Source: Bacteroidaceae bacterium (lineage in GTDB: Bacteria > Bacteroidota > Bacteroidia > Bacteroidales > Bacteroidaceae). Taken from it: DNA of 64,000 nucleotides. Of this stretch, positions 25,908 through 32,650 are shown one piece after another. The first letter of the stretch is position 1; every line of letters begins with the position of its first letter. The stretch is taken from the NCBI GenBank assembly GCA_017645305.1, contig JAGCPD010000005.1:49584-113583 (forward strand). Reading direction: 5' to 3'. The translations under genes and the position numbers were made by a program. The notes under the pieces are model-generated. The model had not been told where the DNA came from. It was given only the letters and a program-made list of their open reading frames with translations, and made no database searches.

Positions 25908-26896
25908 AAAGAACCATTTTTATTATCCTTGCACTTGTCTGCCTGACAGGTAATGCTGCTGGTGCCAAAAAGAAGAAGACCAGCGGTAACCCCATTGCAC
26001 AGGGTTGGTATGCTGACCCCGAAGGTGCAGTCCTTAACGGTAAGTATTGGATTTTCCCTACCTATAGTGCTCCTTATAAGCAGCAGCTGCACTTCGATGC
26101 CTTCAGTAGTACGGATTTGGTAAACTGGACCAAGCATGAGCGTGTTTTGGAGCAGAAGAACATACCCTGGTTGCGTATGGCTCTATGGGCTCCTGCCATT
26201 ATAGAAGCCAACAATAAGTATTACCTTTTCTTTGGCGGAAACGATGTACACGAAGGCGAGGTGGGCGGTATAGGTGTGGCTGTTTCTGATAAGCCAGAAG
26301 GACCGTATGTGGATGCACTGGGAAAGCCCCTCATCAACGAGATTGTAAACGGAGCACAGCCCATCGACCAGTTTGTTTTCCGCGATGATGACGGTCAGTT
26401 CTATATGTTCTACGGTGGCTGGCAACACTGCAACGTCTGCAAGCTCAGTCCTGACCTGCTAAGCATTGTACCCTGGGAAGATGGTCAGAAATTCCACGAG
26501 GTAACACCCAGCAAGACCTATGTTGAAGGTCCCTTTATGCTGAAGCGTAACGGCAAATACTATTTTATGTGGAGCGAAGGCGGCTGGACTGGTCCTGACT
26601 ATTGTGTGGCCTATGCCATTGCTGACAATCCTTTTGGTCCTTTCCAGCGTATAGGCAAGATTCTGGAACGTGACGAGAGCATTGCCCGTGGTGCAGGACA
26701 TCACTCTGTGATAAAGGTTCCTGGCAAGGACGAGTATTACATTATCTATCATCGTCGTCCTTTAGAGGAAACAGATGGAAACCACCGTGTAACCTGCATC
26801 GACAAACTGGAGTTCAATCCTGATGGCACTATACGTCCTGTTAAAATGACTTTCGAGGGTGTGAAGCCCAATAAAATAAAGAAAGGGAAAAAGTGA
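25904..26896 (+). CDS. GH43 family glycoside hydrolase, secreted
   Basis: 330 residues with a signal peptide (to about residue 21). Five-bladed beta-propeller hydrolase with the three acidic catalytic residues in their usual contexts: Asp38 in GWYADPE (base), Asp155 in QPIDQFVF (pKa modulator) and Glu208 in YVEGPFMLK (acid). LWAPAIIEANNKYYLFF is the typical blade-2 text. GH43 enzymes act on arabinan, xylan or galactan side chains by inversion. Length is that of a single catalytic domain without a C-terminal binding module. It is the last gene of the ileS-lspA direction run and is followed by two hairpins. Linkage specificity cannot be told. Confidence 0.88.
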   Translation: MKRTIFIILALVCLTGNAAGAKKKKTSGNPIAQGWYADPEGAVLNGKYWIFPTYSAPYKQQLHFDAFSSTDLVNWTKHERVLEQKNIPWLRMALWAPAIIEANNKYYLFFGGNDVHEGEVGGIGVAVSDKPEGPYVDALGKPLINEIVNGAQPIDQFVFRDDDGQFYMFYGGWQHCNVCKLSPDLLSIVPWEDGQKFHEVTPSKTYVEGPFMLKRNGKYYFMWSEGGWTGPDYCVAYAIADNPFGPFQRIGKILERDESIARGAGHHSVIKVPGKDEYYIIYHRRPLEETDGNHRVTCIDKLEFNPDGTIRPVKMTFEGVKPNKIKKGKK

Positions 26897-26907
26897 GAAA
26901 ACAGAAA

Positions 26908-26950
26908 ACTCCCCGTTATCCTAAACTTCAGGAAAACGGGGAGTGATTTT
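26908..26950. terminator. Hairpin terminator after GH43
   Basis: ACTCCCCGTT (26908-26917) pairs with AACGGGGAGT (26935-26944), a 10-bp stem, followed by GATTTTATCTTT. Suitable in plus direction; because the convergent gene ends at 26983 it may also serve the minus strand. Confidence 0.7.
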
Positions 26951-26963
26951 ATCTTTAGGGAAG

Positions 26964-26984
26964 AGGCCGTCGGGCCTTTTTTTT
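26964..26984 (+). terminator. Second hairpin terminator after GH43
   Basis: AGGCC (26964-26968), GTCG loop, GGCCT (26973-26977), then a run of T to 26984, overlapping the stop codon of the minus-strand gene. Short but canonical. Confidence 0.65.
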
Positions 26985-27459
26985 ATCTCTTCAGGAATTT
27001 ATAGGTGGCATCACCCACTTTAACAATATAGGTTCCTGCCGGACGATTGGAGAAGGAAACTGTAGTGCGTACACCACCTTTTGCCTGCATAGTGCCCAGT
27101 TTCATTCCATCCAGAGAATAGATTTCCAGCTGAGTGCCGTCAGCCAGTCCGTCAAATGCCATCTGGTCTGTGCTCTGCATAAACCGGATTTCGTTAGGAC
27201 GCAGCTTAGGGCCGACAACATCCGTTATGTCACCGTCGTATGTATAGCGCAGTACATTCTCCAACAGGTAATATACTGTGGTCTTTGTGGTCTTGATTAC
27301 CAGTTTGCCGTCCTCGAAGGTCGTCTCGGGTTCCTCGGCAAGATTGAACTCAACCTTCTGACCGTTCTTCATCCACACAATAAGTTTTTGCTGGGTATCA
27401 GCCCATGTCATTGTTGCTGTGAGCAAAAACAATAAAAGGAAAAGATAACTTTTTTTCAT
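26983..27459 (-). CDS. Small secreted protein with C-terminal sorting-type tail
   Basis: 158 residues from the ATG at 27459, which gives a clean signal peptide (YLFLLLFLLTATMTWA); the open frame extends further up but through the promoter. The mature part starts DTQQKLIVWMKNGQKVEFNL, and YYLLENVLRYTYDGDIT matches short beta-rich domains common in secreted Prevotella proteins. The end (EIYSLDGMKLGTM... GTYIVKVGDATYKFLKR) resembles a C-terminal sorting/appendage module. The promoter at 27488-27518 supports the start. Function unknown; probably exported to the surface or periplasm. Confidence 0.75.
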   Translation of the reverse strand: MKKSYLFLLLFLLTATMTWADTQQKLIVWMKNGQKVEFNLAEEPETTFEDGKLVIKTTKTTVYYLLENVLRYTYDGDITDVVGPKLRPNEIRFMQSTDQMAFDGLADGTQLEIYSLDGMKLGTMQAKGGVRTTVSFSNRPAGTYIVKVGDATYKFLKR

Positions 27460-27487
27460 TTTGTTTCTGTTTTGTGGTTTCTGGGTG

Positions 27488-27518
27488 CAAAGATAAGTAT
27501 TAGAAATCATTATACAAA
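27488..27518 (-). promoter_or_regulatory. Promoter of the small secreted protein gene
   Basis: On the minus strand TTTG (27518-27515), 19 bases, then TATCTTTG (27495-27488). Exact match to the Bacteroidota pattern, 28 bases before the ATG. Confidence 0.7.
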
Positions 27519-27570
27519 ATAAATTCGTACTTTTTTTATATCCGAACGTGAGCAATTTCTCCGTATATTC

Positions 27571-28440
27571 TTATTTCATCATCTCTTCTATTCCGCGATA
27601 AATGCCCATGCCGATGATTATAGGTACTATTATCTCAATAAAGATTGCTACGATAAAAACTAAATTCATGATGACTGCAAGGACGGTCCTTTTCATGCTT
27701 GTCTTCCAACTTATGTTATATAACTGCATGAATATGATGATGGAAAAAACAACATCGGAAATGTGGTTGATGTAATTTGTAACCACTTCTGAACCCTTTA
27801 TAAAGGAAATGGGAAGAAGTAGTGTGGCAAAAATCGTTTGTAAGCACGACTCATAGGTCAGCGTATAGAATTGTTCAGTCATGCTCAGTGGCAACATAGC
27901 ACCGTCAGGTCGTTCAATATTGAAATTTCTATATACATATCGGAAAGGAAGGACTGCAAGAAGTGCAGATATAATCGTTATATATAGTTTATTATCAAAT
28001 AGTTGTTCTAGAAGATTCACGCATAAATAAAAGAAATCCACTCCTTTGCTTTCCTTATCTATATTAAGGTCTAAATCATCAAAACTTTCTGTCATAAACG
28101 GATCTCCGCCAATAAGAAAAGTAAGAATGGAATAGATTGTAAGTAAGTAAATGAGCATCTGTACAGGATTATAGTATATGCAACGATGCCCCTTCAGGTA
28201 TTCGCGTATCATGTATCCTGGACGGAAACAAATATCGTGAAGGGTACGAACAAACTTGTTGTCGCCTCCTATAATGGAGTTGGTAAAATCCATTATAGAC
28301 TCTCCAATCTTCAGTCGCTTGGTCTTGGCATTCTGCCCGCAGTGTGGACAGAAATTCCCTTGGAACGTATTGCCGCAATTAAGGCATTGGGTGGTAGTTT
28401 CTGTAATCGCGGATAGTTTTTCGTCCTCTTTAACTTCCAT
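27571..28440 (-). CDS. DUF3667 family membrane protein with zinc ribbon
   Basis: 289 residues from the ATG at 28440; a GTG seven codons earlier would overlap the upstream gene. A zinc ribbon (CLNCGNTFQGNFCPHCG, about residues 18-34) precedes a motif typical of DUF3667 (FTNSIIGGDNKFVRTL... FRPGYMIREYLKGHR) and four to five hydrophobic membrane helices. The zinc ribbon would be cytosolic. Function of the family is unknown. It lies 13 bases downstream of the DUF4375 gene on the same strand and is probably cotranscribed. Confidence 0.82.
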   Translation of the reverse strand: MEVKEDEKLSAITETTTQCLNCGNTFQGNFCPHCGQNAKTKRLKIGESIMDFTNSIIGGDNKFVRTLHDICFRPGYMIREYLKGHRCIYYNPVQMLIYLLTIYSILTFLIGGDPFMTESFDDLDLNIDKESKGVDFFYLCVNLLEQLFDNKLYITIISALLAVLPFRYVYRNFNIERPDGAMLPLSMTEQFYTLTYESCLQTIFATLLLPISFIKGSEVVTNYINHISDVVFSIIIFMQLYNISWKTSMKRTVLAVIMNLVFIVAIFIEIIVPIIIGMGIYRGIEEMMK

Positions 28441-28453
28441 TTTCACACACTCT

Positions 28454-28963
28454 TTAAACACCCTTTTCTATTTCTGCAAAGTTTTCCAAATGCTCATCAA
28501 TGTAACGTGCAACAGTTTCTGTTACATCTTCTTCCATTTCAACAAAGGCATCGTCAAGTTCGTCAAACTCGGGGTACTGTTCAAAAAGTGCCATAAATTC
28601 CTCGTCGGTGCATTCCGCTGTCAGTTCATCGTTATACTTCTCGAACAGTTTTCTTCCTTTATAAACTAAATTGCAGAAATCTTTTGCTCCCCATAAACGC
28701 ATTGCTTTGGCAAAAGGATTCAGGAAAATAAAAGGACCGTACCCGTTGTGAATAAGCTGAATGAATCCACCGTCCATTACCTCGTCGCGGAAAGTAATGT
28801 ATGCCAAGAGTGTAGTTTGGTCGGCATTAAGCTGTTGCATTCCCTGGGCATTCAGTTCGCCTCCGATTGCCGAAAGAATGTGCCGGTAAAAAACATCCAC
28901 AAAGGCATCCATTCCTTGTTTGGCGGCTTGCAAAATCTCGTTTTCTTTTATCTGAACTTGCAT
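28454..28963 (-). CDS. DUF4375 (DMP19-like) protein
   Basis: 169 residues from the ATG at 28963; the frame is open further upstream but a promoter -7 element lies at 28984-28991, so the internal ATG is the likely start. The core RDEVMDGGFIQLIHNGYGPF followed by NPFAKAMRLWGAKDF is characteristic of DUF4375/DMP19, a soluble alpha-helical family. The C-terminus is very acidic (DELDDAFVEMEEDVTE). No signal peptide; cytosolic. DMP19 from Neisseria is a DNA mimic that counters a repressor, and acidity here is compatible with that, but the link is only family-level. Likely first gene of a two-gene unit with DUF3667. Confidence 0.78.
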   Translation of the reverse strand: MQVQIKENEILQAAKQGMDAFVDVFYRHILSAIGGELNAQGMQQLNADQTTLLAYITFRDEVMDGGFIQLIHNGYGPFIFLNPFAKAMRLWGAKDFCNLVYKGRKLFEKYNDELTAECTDEEFMALFEQYPEFDELDDAFVEMEEDVTETVARYIDEHLENFAEIEKGV

Positions 28964-28983
28964 GATATCATGTTTTTGTAATG

Positions 28984-28991
28984 CAAAGGTA
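28984..28991 (-). promoter_or_regulatory. -7 promoter element of DUF4375 gene
   Basis: TACCTTTG on the minus strand, 20 bases before the ATG at 28963. It decides the short start for the gene. Confidence 0.55.
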
Positions 28992-29040
28992 TCAAAAATA
29001 ATGATAAATAGGTAGCACATGCGAAAAATAGCAGCCCTTT

Positions 29041-29072
29041 TTTGCGTATAAGTGCATTTTTTACTATTTTTG
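29041..29072 (+). promoter_or_regulatory. Promoter of the scaffold-GGGtGRT unit
   Basis: TTTG (29041-29044), 20-base spacer, TATTTTTG (29065-29072); full consensus match. A 54-base leader precedes the ATG at 29127. Confidence 0.7.
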
Positions 29073-29126
29073 CAAGGTTTTAAGAGAAACAATATACCTT
29101 AATATTATTAATAATAAAAAGTAAAC

Positions 29127-29828
29127 ATGGTTTATTCACACGAAGTACAAAACATGTGTTGCGTGGCAAAAGGCCCCAACCATGGTCCTGCTCCCATCCC
29201 TGAAGAGGGCAAGTGGGTTCAGGCAAAAGAGATTAAGGACATCAGCGGTCTGACACACGGCATTGGTTGGTGTGCTCCCCAGCAGGGTGCTTGCAAGCTG
29301 ACCCTGAACGTTAAGGACGGCGTTATCGAAGAGGCTCTCGTTGAGACTATCGGTTGCTCTGGTATGACTCACTCTGCTGCTATGGCAAGCGAGATTCTGC
29401 CCGGCAAGACCATCCTGGAGGCGCTGAACACCGACTTGGTTTGCGACGCCATCAACACCGCTATGCGCGAGCTGTTCCTGCAGATTGTCTATGGCCGCAC
29501 ACAGAGTGCCTTCTCAGAGGGTGGTCTGATGATTGGCGCTGGCCTGGAAGACCTCGGCAAGGGCCTCATCAGCCAGACCGGTACACTGTACGGCACTAAG
29601 GTGAAGGGCACACGCTACCTGCAGCTGACAGAGGGCTACATTACCAAGATGTATCTGGACAAGGACGATCAGGTTTGCGGCTACGAGTTCGTTCACATGG
29701 GCAAGTTCATGGACGCCATCAAGAAGGGTGTTCCCGCAGACGAGGCTCTGAAGAGTGTTACTGGCACTTACGGTCGCACAAAGGCCGAGGATGGTGCAGT
29801 TAAGAGTATTGACCCACGTAAAGAATAA
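29127..29828 (+). CDS. NifU/IscU-like iron-sulfur cluster assembly scaffold
   Basis: 233 residues. The N-terminal ~150 residues resemble the NifU_N/IscU scaffold fold: VKDGVIEEALVETIGCSGMTHSAAMAS aligns with the cysteine loop (GCxAxxAS) of IscU, with candidate ligands Cys49, Cys56, Cys77 and Cys106. Two extra cysteines (11 and 12) are near the N-terminus. The C-terminal ~80 residues (GTLYGTKVKGTRYLQLTEGY...) are outside the classic fold. It should build or hold an Fe-S cluster in the cytosol. No cysteine desulfurase gene is adjacent. Codon use is strongly biased, suggesting high expression. It is followed after 12 bases by a GGGtGRT-family gene, a pairing that suggests joint function. Confidence 0.82.
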   Translation: MVYSHEVQNMCCVAKGPNHGPAPIPEEGKWVQAKEIKDISGLTHGIGWCAPQQGACKLTLNVKDGVIEEALVETIGCSGMTHSAAMASEILPGKTILEALNTDLVCDAINTAMRELFLQIVYGRTQSAFSEGGLMIGAGLEDLGKGLISQTGTLYGTKVKGTRYLQLTEGYITKMYLDKDDQVCGYEFVHMGKFMDAIKKGVPADEALKSVTGTYGRTKAEDGAVKSIDPRKE

Positions 29829-29833
29829 GGAGG
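29827..29833 (+). promoter_or_regulatory. Strong Shine-Dalgarno site before the GGGtGRT gene
   Basis: AAGGAGG overlaps the scaffold stop codon (TAA at 29826-29828) and ends 7 bases before the ATG at 29841. Such a full SD is unusual in Bacteroidota, where most starts lack one, and points to very efficient re-initiation. Confidence 0.7.
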
Positions 29834-29840
29834 AATTGCT

Positions 29841-30860
29841 ATGATAAGAGAAGTAAAATTCGAGTCACAGGACCGTCGTATCAAGCAGATTCTTGCTTGT
29901 TTGAACGCACACGGTATTGCTTCCATCGAGGAGGCTAATCAGATTTGCGAGGCTGCTGGCCTTGATCCCTACAAGACTTGCGAGGAGACGCAGATGATCT
30001 GCTTCGAGAACGCTAAGTGGGCATACGTCGTAGGCACCGCCATCGCTCTGAAGGAGAAGGCTAAGGACGCTGTAGAGGCAGCCAACTATATCGGCGAGGG
30101 CTTGCAGAGCTTCTGTATCCCCGGTTCCGTTGCCGACGACCGCAAGGTAGGTATCGGTCACGGTGAGCTGGGTGCTCGTCTGCTTAGCCCCGACACCAAG
30201 TGTTTCGCATTCCTGGCAGGTCACGAGAGCTTCGCAGCTGCTGAGGGTGCCATCAAGATTGCTCAGATGGCCAACAAGTCAAGACCAGCCGACAAGCCTC
30301 TGCGCTGCATCCTGAATGGTCTGGGCAAGGACGCCGCTATGATCATCAGCCGCATCAACGGCTTCACATACGTGCAGACTCAGTTCGACTACTTCACAGG
30401 CGAGCTGAAGGAGGTGAAGCGCATCGCTTACAGTAACGGTCCCCGTGCCGCTGTGAACTGCTACGGTGCCGACGATGTTCGCGAAGGTGTTGCCATCCTG
30501 TGGAAGGAGGACGTAGATGTCAGCATCACTGGTAACTCTACCAACCCCACACGTTTCCAGCACCCCGTTGCAGGTACTTACAAGAAGGAGCGCATCCGTG
30601 CCGGCAAGGCATACTTCAGCGTAGCTTCTGGTGGTGGTACAGGTCGTACCCTGCACCCCGACAACATGGCTGCAGGTCCCGCTTCTTACGGTATGACTGA
30701 CACACTGGGTCGTATGCACTCTGACGCTCAGTTCGCAGGTTCAAGCTCAGTTCCCGCTCACGTAGAGATGATGGGCTTCCTGGGCATCGGTAACAACCCA
30801 ATGGTAGGTTGCACCGTTGCTTGCGCTGTACAGGCCGACCTTTATCTGAACAAGAAGTAA
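29841..30860 (+). CDS. GGGtGRT family protein
   Basis: 339 residues containing the family-defining motif ASGGGTGRTLHPDN (GGGTGRT at residues 264-270). Other conserved-looking parts: IPGSVADDRKVGIGHGELGARLL, FLAGHESFAAAEGAIKIA, RCILNGLGKDAAMIISRING and a C-terminal GNNPMVGCTVACAVQADL with two cysteines. No signal peptide or membrane helix, so cytosolic. The family is known but, to my knowledge, has no established biochemical role. The alternation of glycine-rich loops and alpha/beta pattern suggests a nucleotide- or cofactor-binding enzyme; this is inference. Adjacent to an Fe-S scaffold gene, coupled through a strong SD and ended by a strong terminator. Codon bias is among the strongest in the window, which suggests abundant protein. 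Confidence 0.88.
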   Translation: MIREVKFESQDRRIKQILACLNAHGIASIEEANQICEAAGLDPYKTCEETQMICFENAKWAYVVGTAIALKEKAKDAVEAANYIGEGLQSFCIPGSVADDRKVGIGHGELGARLLSPDTKCFAFLAGHESFAAAEGAIKIAQMANKSRPADKPLRCILNGLGKDAAMIISRINGFTYVQTQFDYFTGELKEVKRIAYSNGPRAAVNCYGADDVREGVAILWKEDVDVSITGNSTNPTRFQHPVAGTYKKERIRAGKAYFSVASGGGTGRTLHPDNMAAGPASYGMTDTLGRMHSDAQFAGSSSVPAHVEMMGFLGIGNNPMVGCTVACAVQADLYLNKK

Positions 30861-30900
30861 GAGACATTCCCTTTCCCTTAAATGGGAAGGAAAACTAAAT

Positions 30901-30946
30901 AATCGCCGAGAGCTCCAATATTGGAAGTCTCGGCGATTTTCTTTTT
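30901..30946 (+). terminator. Strong intrinsic terminator after GGGtGRT gene
   Basis: AATCGCCGAGA (30901-30911) pairs perfectly with TCTCGGCGATT (30928-30938), an 11-bp stem with a loop that itself contains CCAATATTGG, followed by TTCTTTTT. It closes the scaffold-GGGtGRT operon. Confidence 0.85.
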
Positions 30947-30962
30947 AGCGAAATTTAACGAA

Positions 30963-31005
30963 ACCGTTTTAGACTTTAGGCGTTAGACGTTAGACTTTAG
31001 TAACG
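30963..31005. repeat. Composite heptamer repeat, inverted copy of 20138-20180
   Basis: The reverse complement of these 43 bases differs from 20138-20180 at only three positions. Internal units are TTAGACT/TTAGACG/TTAGGCG heptamers flanked by ACCGTT and GTAACG. Confidence 0.8.
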
Positions 31006-31079
31006 AAAAGAGTTAGCGGTTAGTGAAATTTAACGAAAACGATAACGAAAACCAAAACCTTTTCTTGCTTAGCATTCGA

Positions 31080-31132
31080 TTCTTAACTCTTAACTCATAA
31101 CTCTTAATTCTTAACTCTTCATTCTTAACTCG
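31080..31132. repeat. TTAACTC-type 7-mer repeats
   Basis: Consecutive units such as CTTAACT, CATAACT and CTTAATT with about 7-base spacing, roughly seven copies. Low-complexity intergenic repeat. Confidence 0.6.
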
Positions 31133-31160
31133 TTTACACTTGTCAAATATTTTCCCTTCA

Positions 31161-31200
31161 TCATTAATTATCCATTATCAATTATCCATTGTCCATTATA
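31161..31200. repeat. TTATCCATT-type AT-rich dispersed repeat
   Basis: Units ATTATCCATT, ATCAATTATCC and GTCCATTAT in a row. Same family as 63394-63430 and as in-frame segments in the Omp28-like gene (19978-20016) and, more diverged, the AddB-like gene (10590-10645). Confidence 0.65.
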
Positions 31201-31360
31201 TTCCCCCGGAAGGGGAATTTTTTGCGCCCCTTAAGTGCCGCAAAATTTTTCCTTAGAGGCAGCATCTGCAACCCTTATCTTTTCACAGTGCTAAGGTATG
31301 ACATCTCCATTGCGATTCACGAATAAATGACAAATTTTTTTCACATTTTTTTTCGCAAGC

Positions 31361-31515
31361 GTTACAGTGTGACAGTTGTGACAGTTCGCTTTCGCGTTTT
31401 CACATCCTAAAAAAACAGCCTAATTATTATATTATATATATAATATATAATTAGAGTTCACTTTTGACTTTTGGATAGCCTATTTTTTAACTGTCACAAC
31501 TGTCACAACTGTCAC
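31361..31515. repeat. Iteron-like inverted 9-mer repeats flanking an AT palindrome
   Basis: Left arm: two direct copies of GTGACAGTT (31369-31386) plus a degenerate copy from 31361. Right arm: three direct copies of AACTGTCAC (31489-31515), the exact reverse complement unit. Between them at 31421-31453 is a near-perfect AT-only palindrome. The arrangement resembles a protein-binding site array; the protein and role are unknown. Confidence 0.75.
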
Positions 31516-31829
31516 AGATTCATCGCAGCATCATTGTATATGTCTGATTTTGAGTATTTTATATTCGATTGTAAAAAACTCGTCACAATTAGAATTCATG
31601 ATATCAGCTGCTAAAATGGGCAGTTTTGGTGTAAAAATGAGGTAATTTTGCCTCCAGAATCTGCAAAAATTTGTCTCACTTTCTGGTTTATTTTTTACTT
31701 TTGACCTTTGGTCGAACTTACTTCCGCTGACTTCGTCTTCCTCAACGCGACTCGGTCAAATGAAAACAAATTTTCTTTGGCACTCGCTGTTTTTTCGGTT
31801 CGGAAATGAAACGAAAAACAAGCTTTTCT

Positions 31830-31943
31830 TTTGCATTTCCCTCACTTAATCGTAACTTTGAGACTTTGTCTCGAAATTACTTCCGCTCGGGAATAAAAAT
31901 AAATGAATTAATTTTGTATTCCGCTTACTTAATCGTAACTTTG
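31830..31943 (+). promoter_or_regulatory. Duplicated promoter upstream of smpB
   Basis: Two very similar promoters lie 83 bases apart. Upstream copy: TTTG 31830-31833, TAACTTTG 31853-31860. Downstream copy: TTTG 31913-31916, TAACTTTG 31936-31943. Both have a 19-base spacer and share the text CACTTAATCG/TACTTAATCG before the -7 element. The downstream one is 20 bases before the smpB GTG start. Confidence 0.7.
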
Positions 31944-31963
31944 CAGCGGTAAATTGGAATATT

Positions 31964-32440
31964 GTGGCAAAATCTAAGATTGAAAATAAAGGTAGCGTTA
32001 ACATTAAGAACAAGAAGGCTGAGTTCGACTTTATCCTTTTGGATAAATATACCGCTGGTATTGTGCTTACAGGAACCGAGATAAAGAGTATCCGTAAAGG
32101 TAAGGCCAGTCTGGTGGAAACATACTGTTATGTTCATAACGGTGAGGTTTGGGTGAAGAATATGTATATTGCCCAGTATGAACAGGGTTCGTATAACAAT
32201 CATGTGGAGAGACGTGACCGCAAACTGTTGCTTAACCGCAGGGAAATTCATAAGATTCAGAATACAGTTAAGGCACCAGGCTTCAGCATTGTGCCTGTGC
32301 TCTTGTTTATTGATGAAAACGGAAGAGCCAAACTGGACATCCATATTGCCCGAGGCAAGAAAGAGTATGACAAACGCGAAACGCTGAAAGAGAAGGAAGA
32401 CCGCAGGGATATATCAAGACAGTTTAAGAAGGGATTTTAA
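31964..32440 (+). CDS. smpB: SsrA-binding protein
   Basis: 158 residues with a GTG start at 31964, supported by the promoter 20 bases earlier and the family N-terminus ([20 protein letters not shown]). SmpB binds tmRNA and delivers it to stalled ribosomes for trans-translation. Conserved text: [49 protein letters not shown] and the basic C-terminal tail [13 protein letters not shown]. Length is the normal ~150-160. The gene is isolated: a kilobase of repeat DNA lies before it and a tandem repeat after it. The ssrA gene is not in the window. Confidence 0.95.
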   Translation: MAKSKIENKGSVNIKNKKAEFDFILLDKYTAGIVLTGTEIKSIRKGKASLVETYCYVHNGEVWVKNMYIAQYEQGSYNNHVERRDRKLLLNRREIHKIQNTVKAPGFSIVPVLLFIDENGRAKLDIHIARGKKEYDKRETLKEKEDRRDISRQFKKGF

Positions 32441-32442
32441 AA

Positions 32443-32650
32443 GAGGAAGTAAAAATGGGAGTAAAAGGGGAAGTTAAAATGGGAGTTAAAGAGGAAGTAA
32501 AAATGGGAGTAAAAGGGGAAGTTAAAATGGGAGTTAAAGAGGAAGTAAAAATGGGAGTAAAAGGGGAAGTTAAAATGGGAGTTAAAGAGGAAGTAAAAAG
32601 AGGGAGTTAAAGAGGAAGTTAAAATGGGAGTTAAAAGGGAAGTTAAAGTG
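32443..32650 (+). repeat. 48-base tandem repeat
   Basis: Unit begins GAGGAAGTAAAAATGGGAGT and is 48 bases long; copies start at 32443, 32491 and 32539 (identical), and a degenerate fourth starts at 32587 and runs to about 32650. In one frame (from ATG 32455) it reads as the 16-residue repeat MGVKGEVKMGVKEEVK until a stop near 32608; a small deletion in the fourth copy changes the frame. The next gene starts at 32624 inside the degenerate copy. Related text occurs in reverse orientation at 20072-20130. Confidence 0.9.

Larger units (their letters stand above)
30950..31829. other. Gene-free, repeat-rich intergenic region
   Basis: No open frame of coding character on either strand. Contents in order: composite heptamer block (30963-31005), AACGAAAACGATAACG text (31029-31060), TTAACTC-type 7-mers (31080-31132), TTATCCATT-type repeat (31161-31200), a G/C block (31201-31218), iteron-like 9-mers around an AT palindrome (31361-31515), and AT-rich text with an ACTTCCGCT block at 31710-31745. 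The smpB promoter region follows. Confidence 0.8.

Noticed and set aside
31361..31515. Iteron block as the chromosomal origin
   Set aside because: No dnaA, dnaN or DnaA-box clusters are near; recF lies 10 kb away in a different context. The block may be another kind of binding array.
32443..32650. Tandem repeat as a CRISPR array
   Set aside because: Copies are contiguous with no variable spacers and no cas genes are near.
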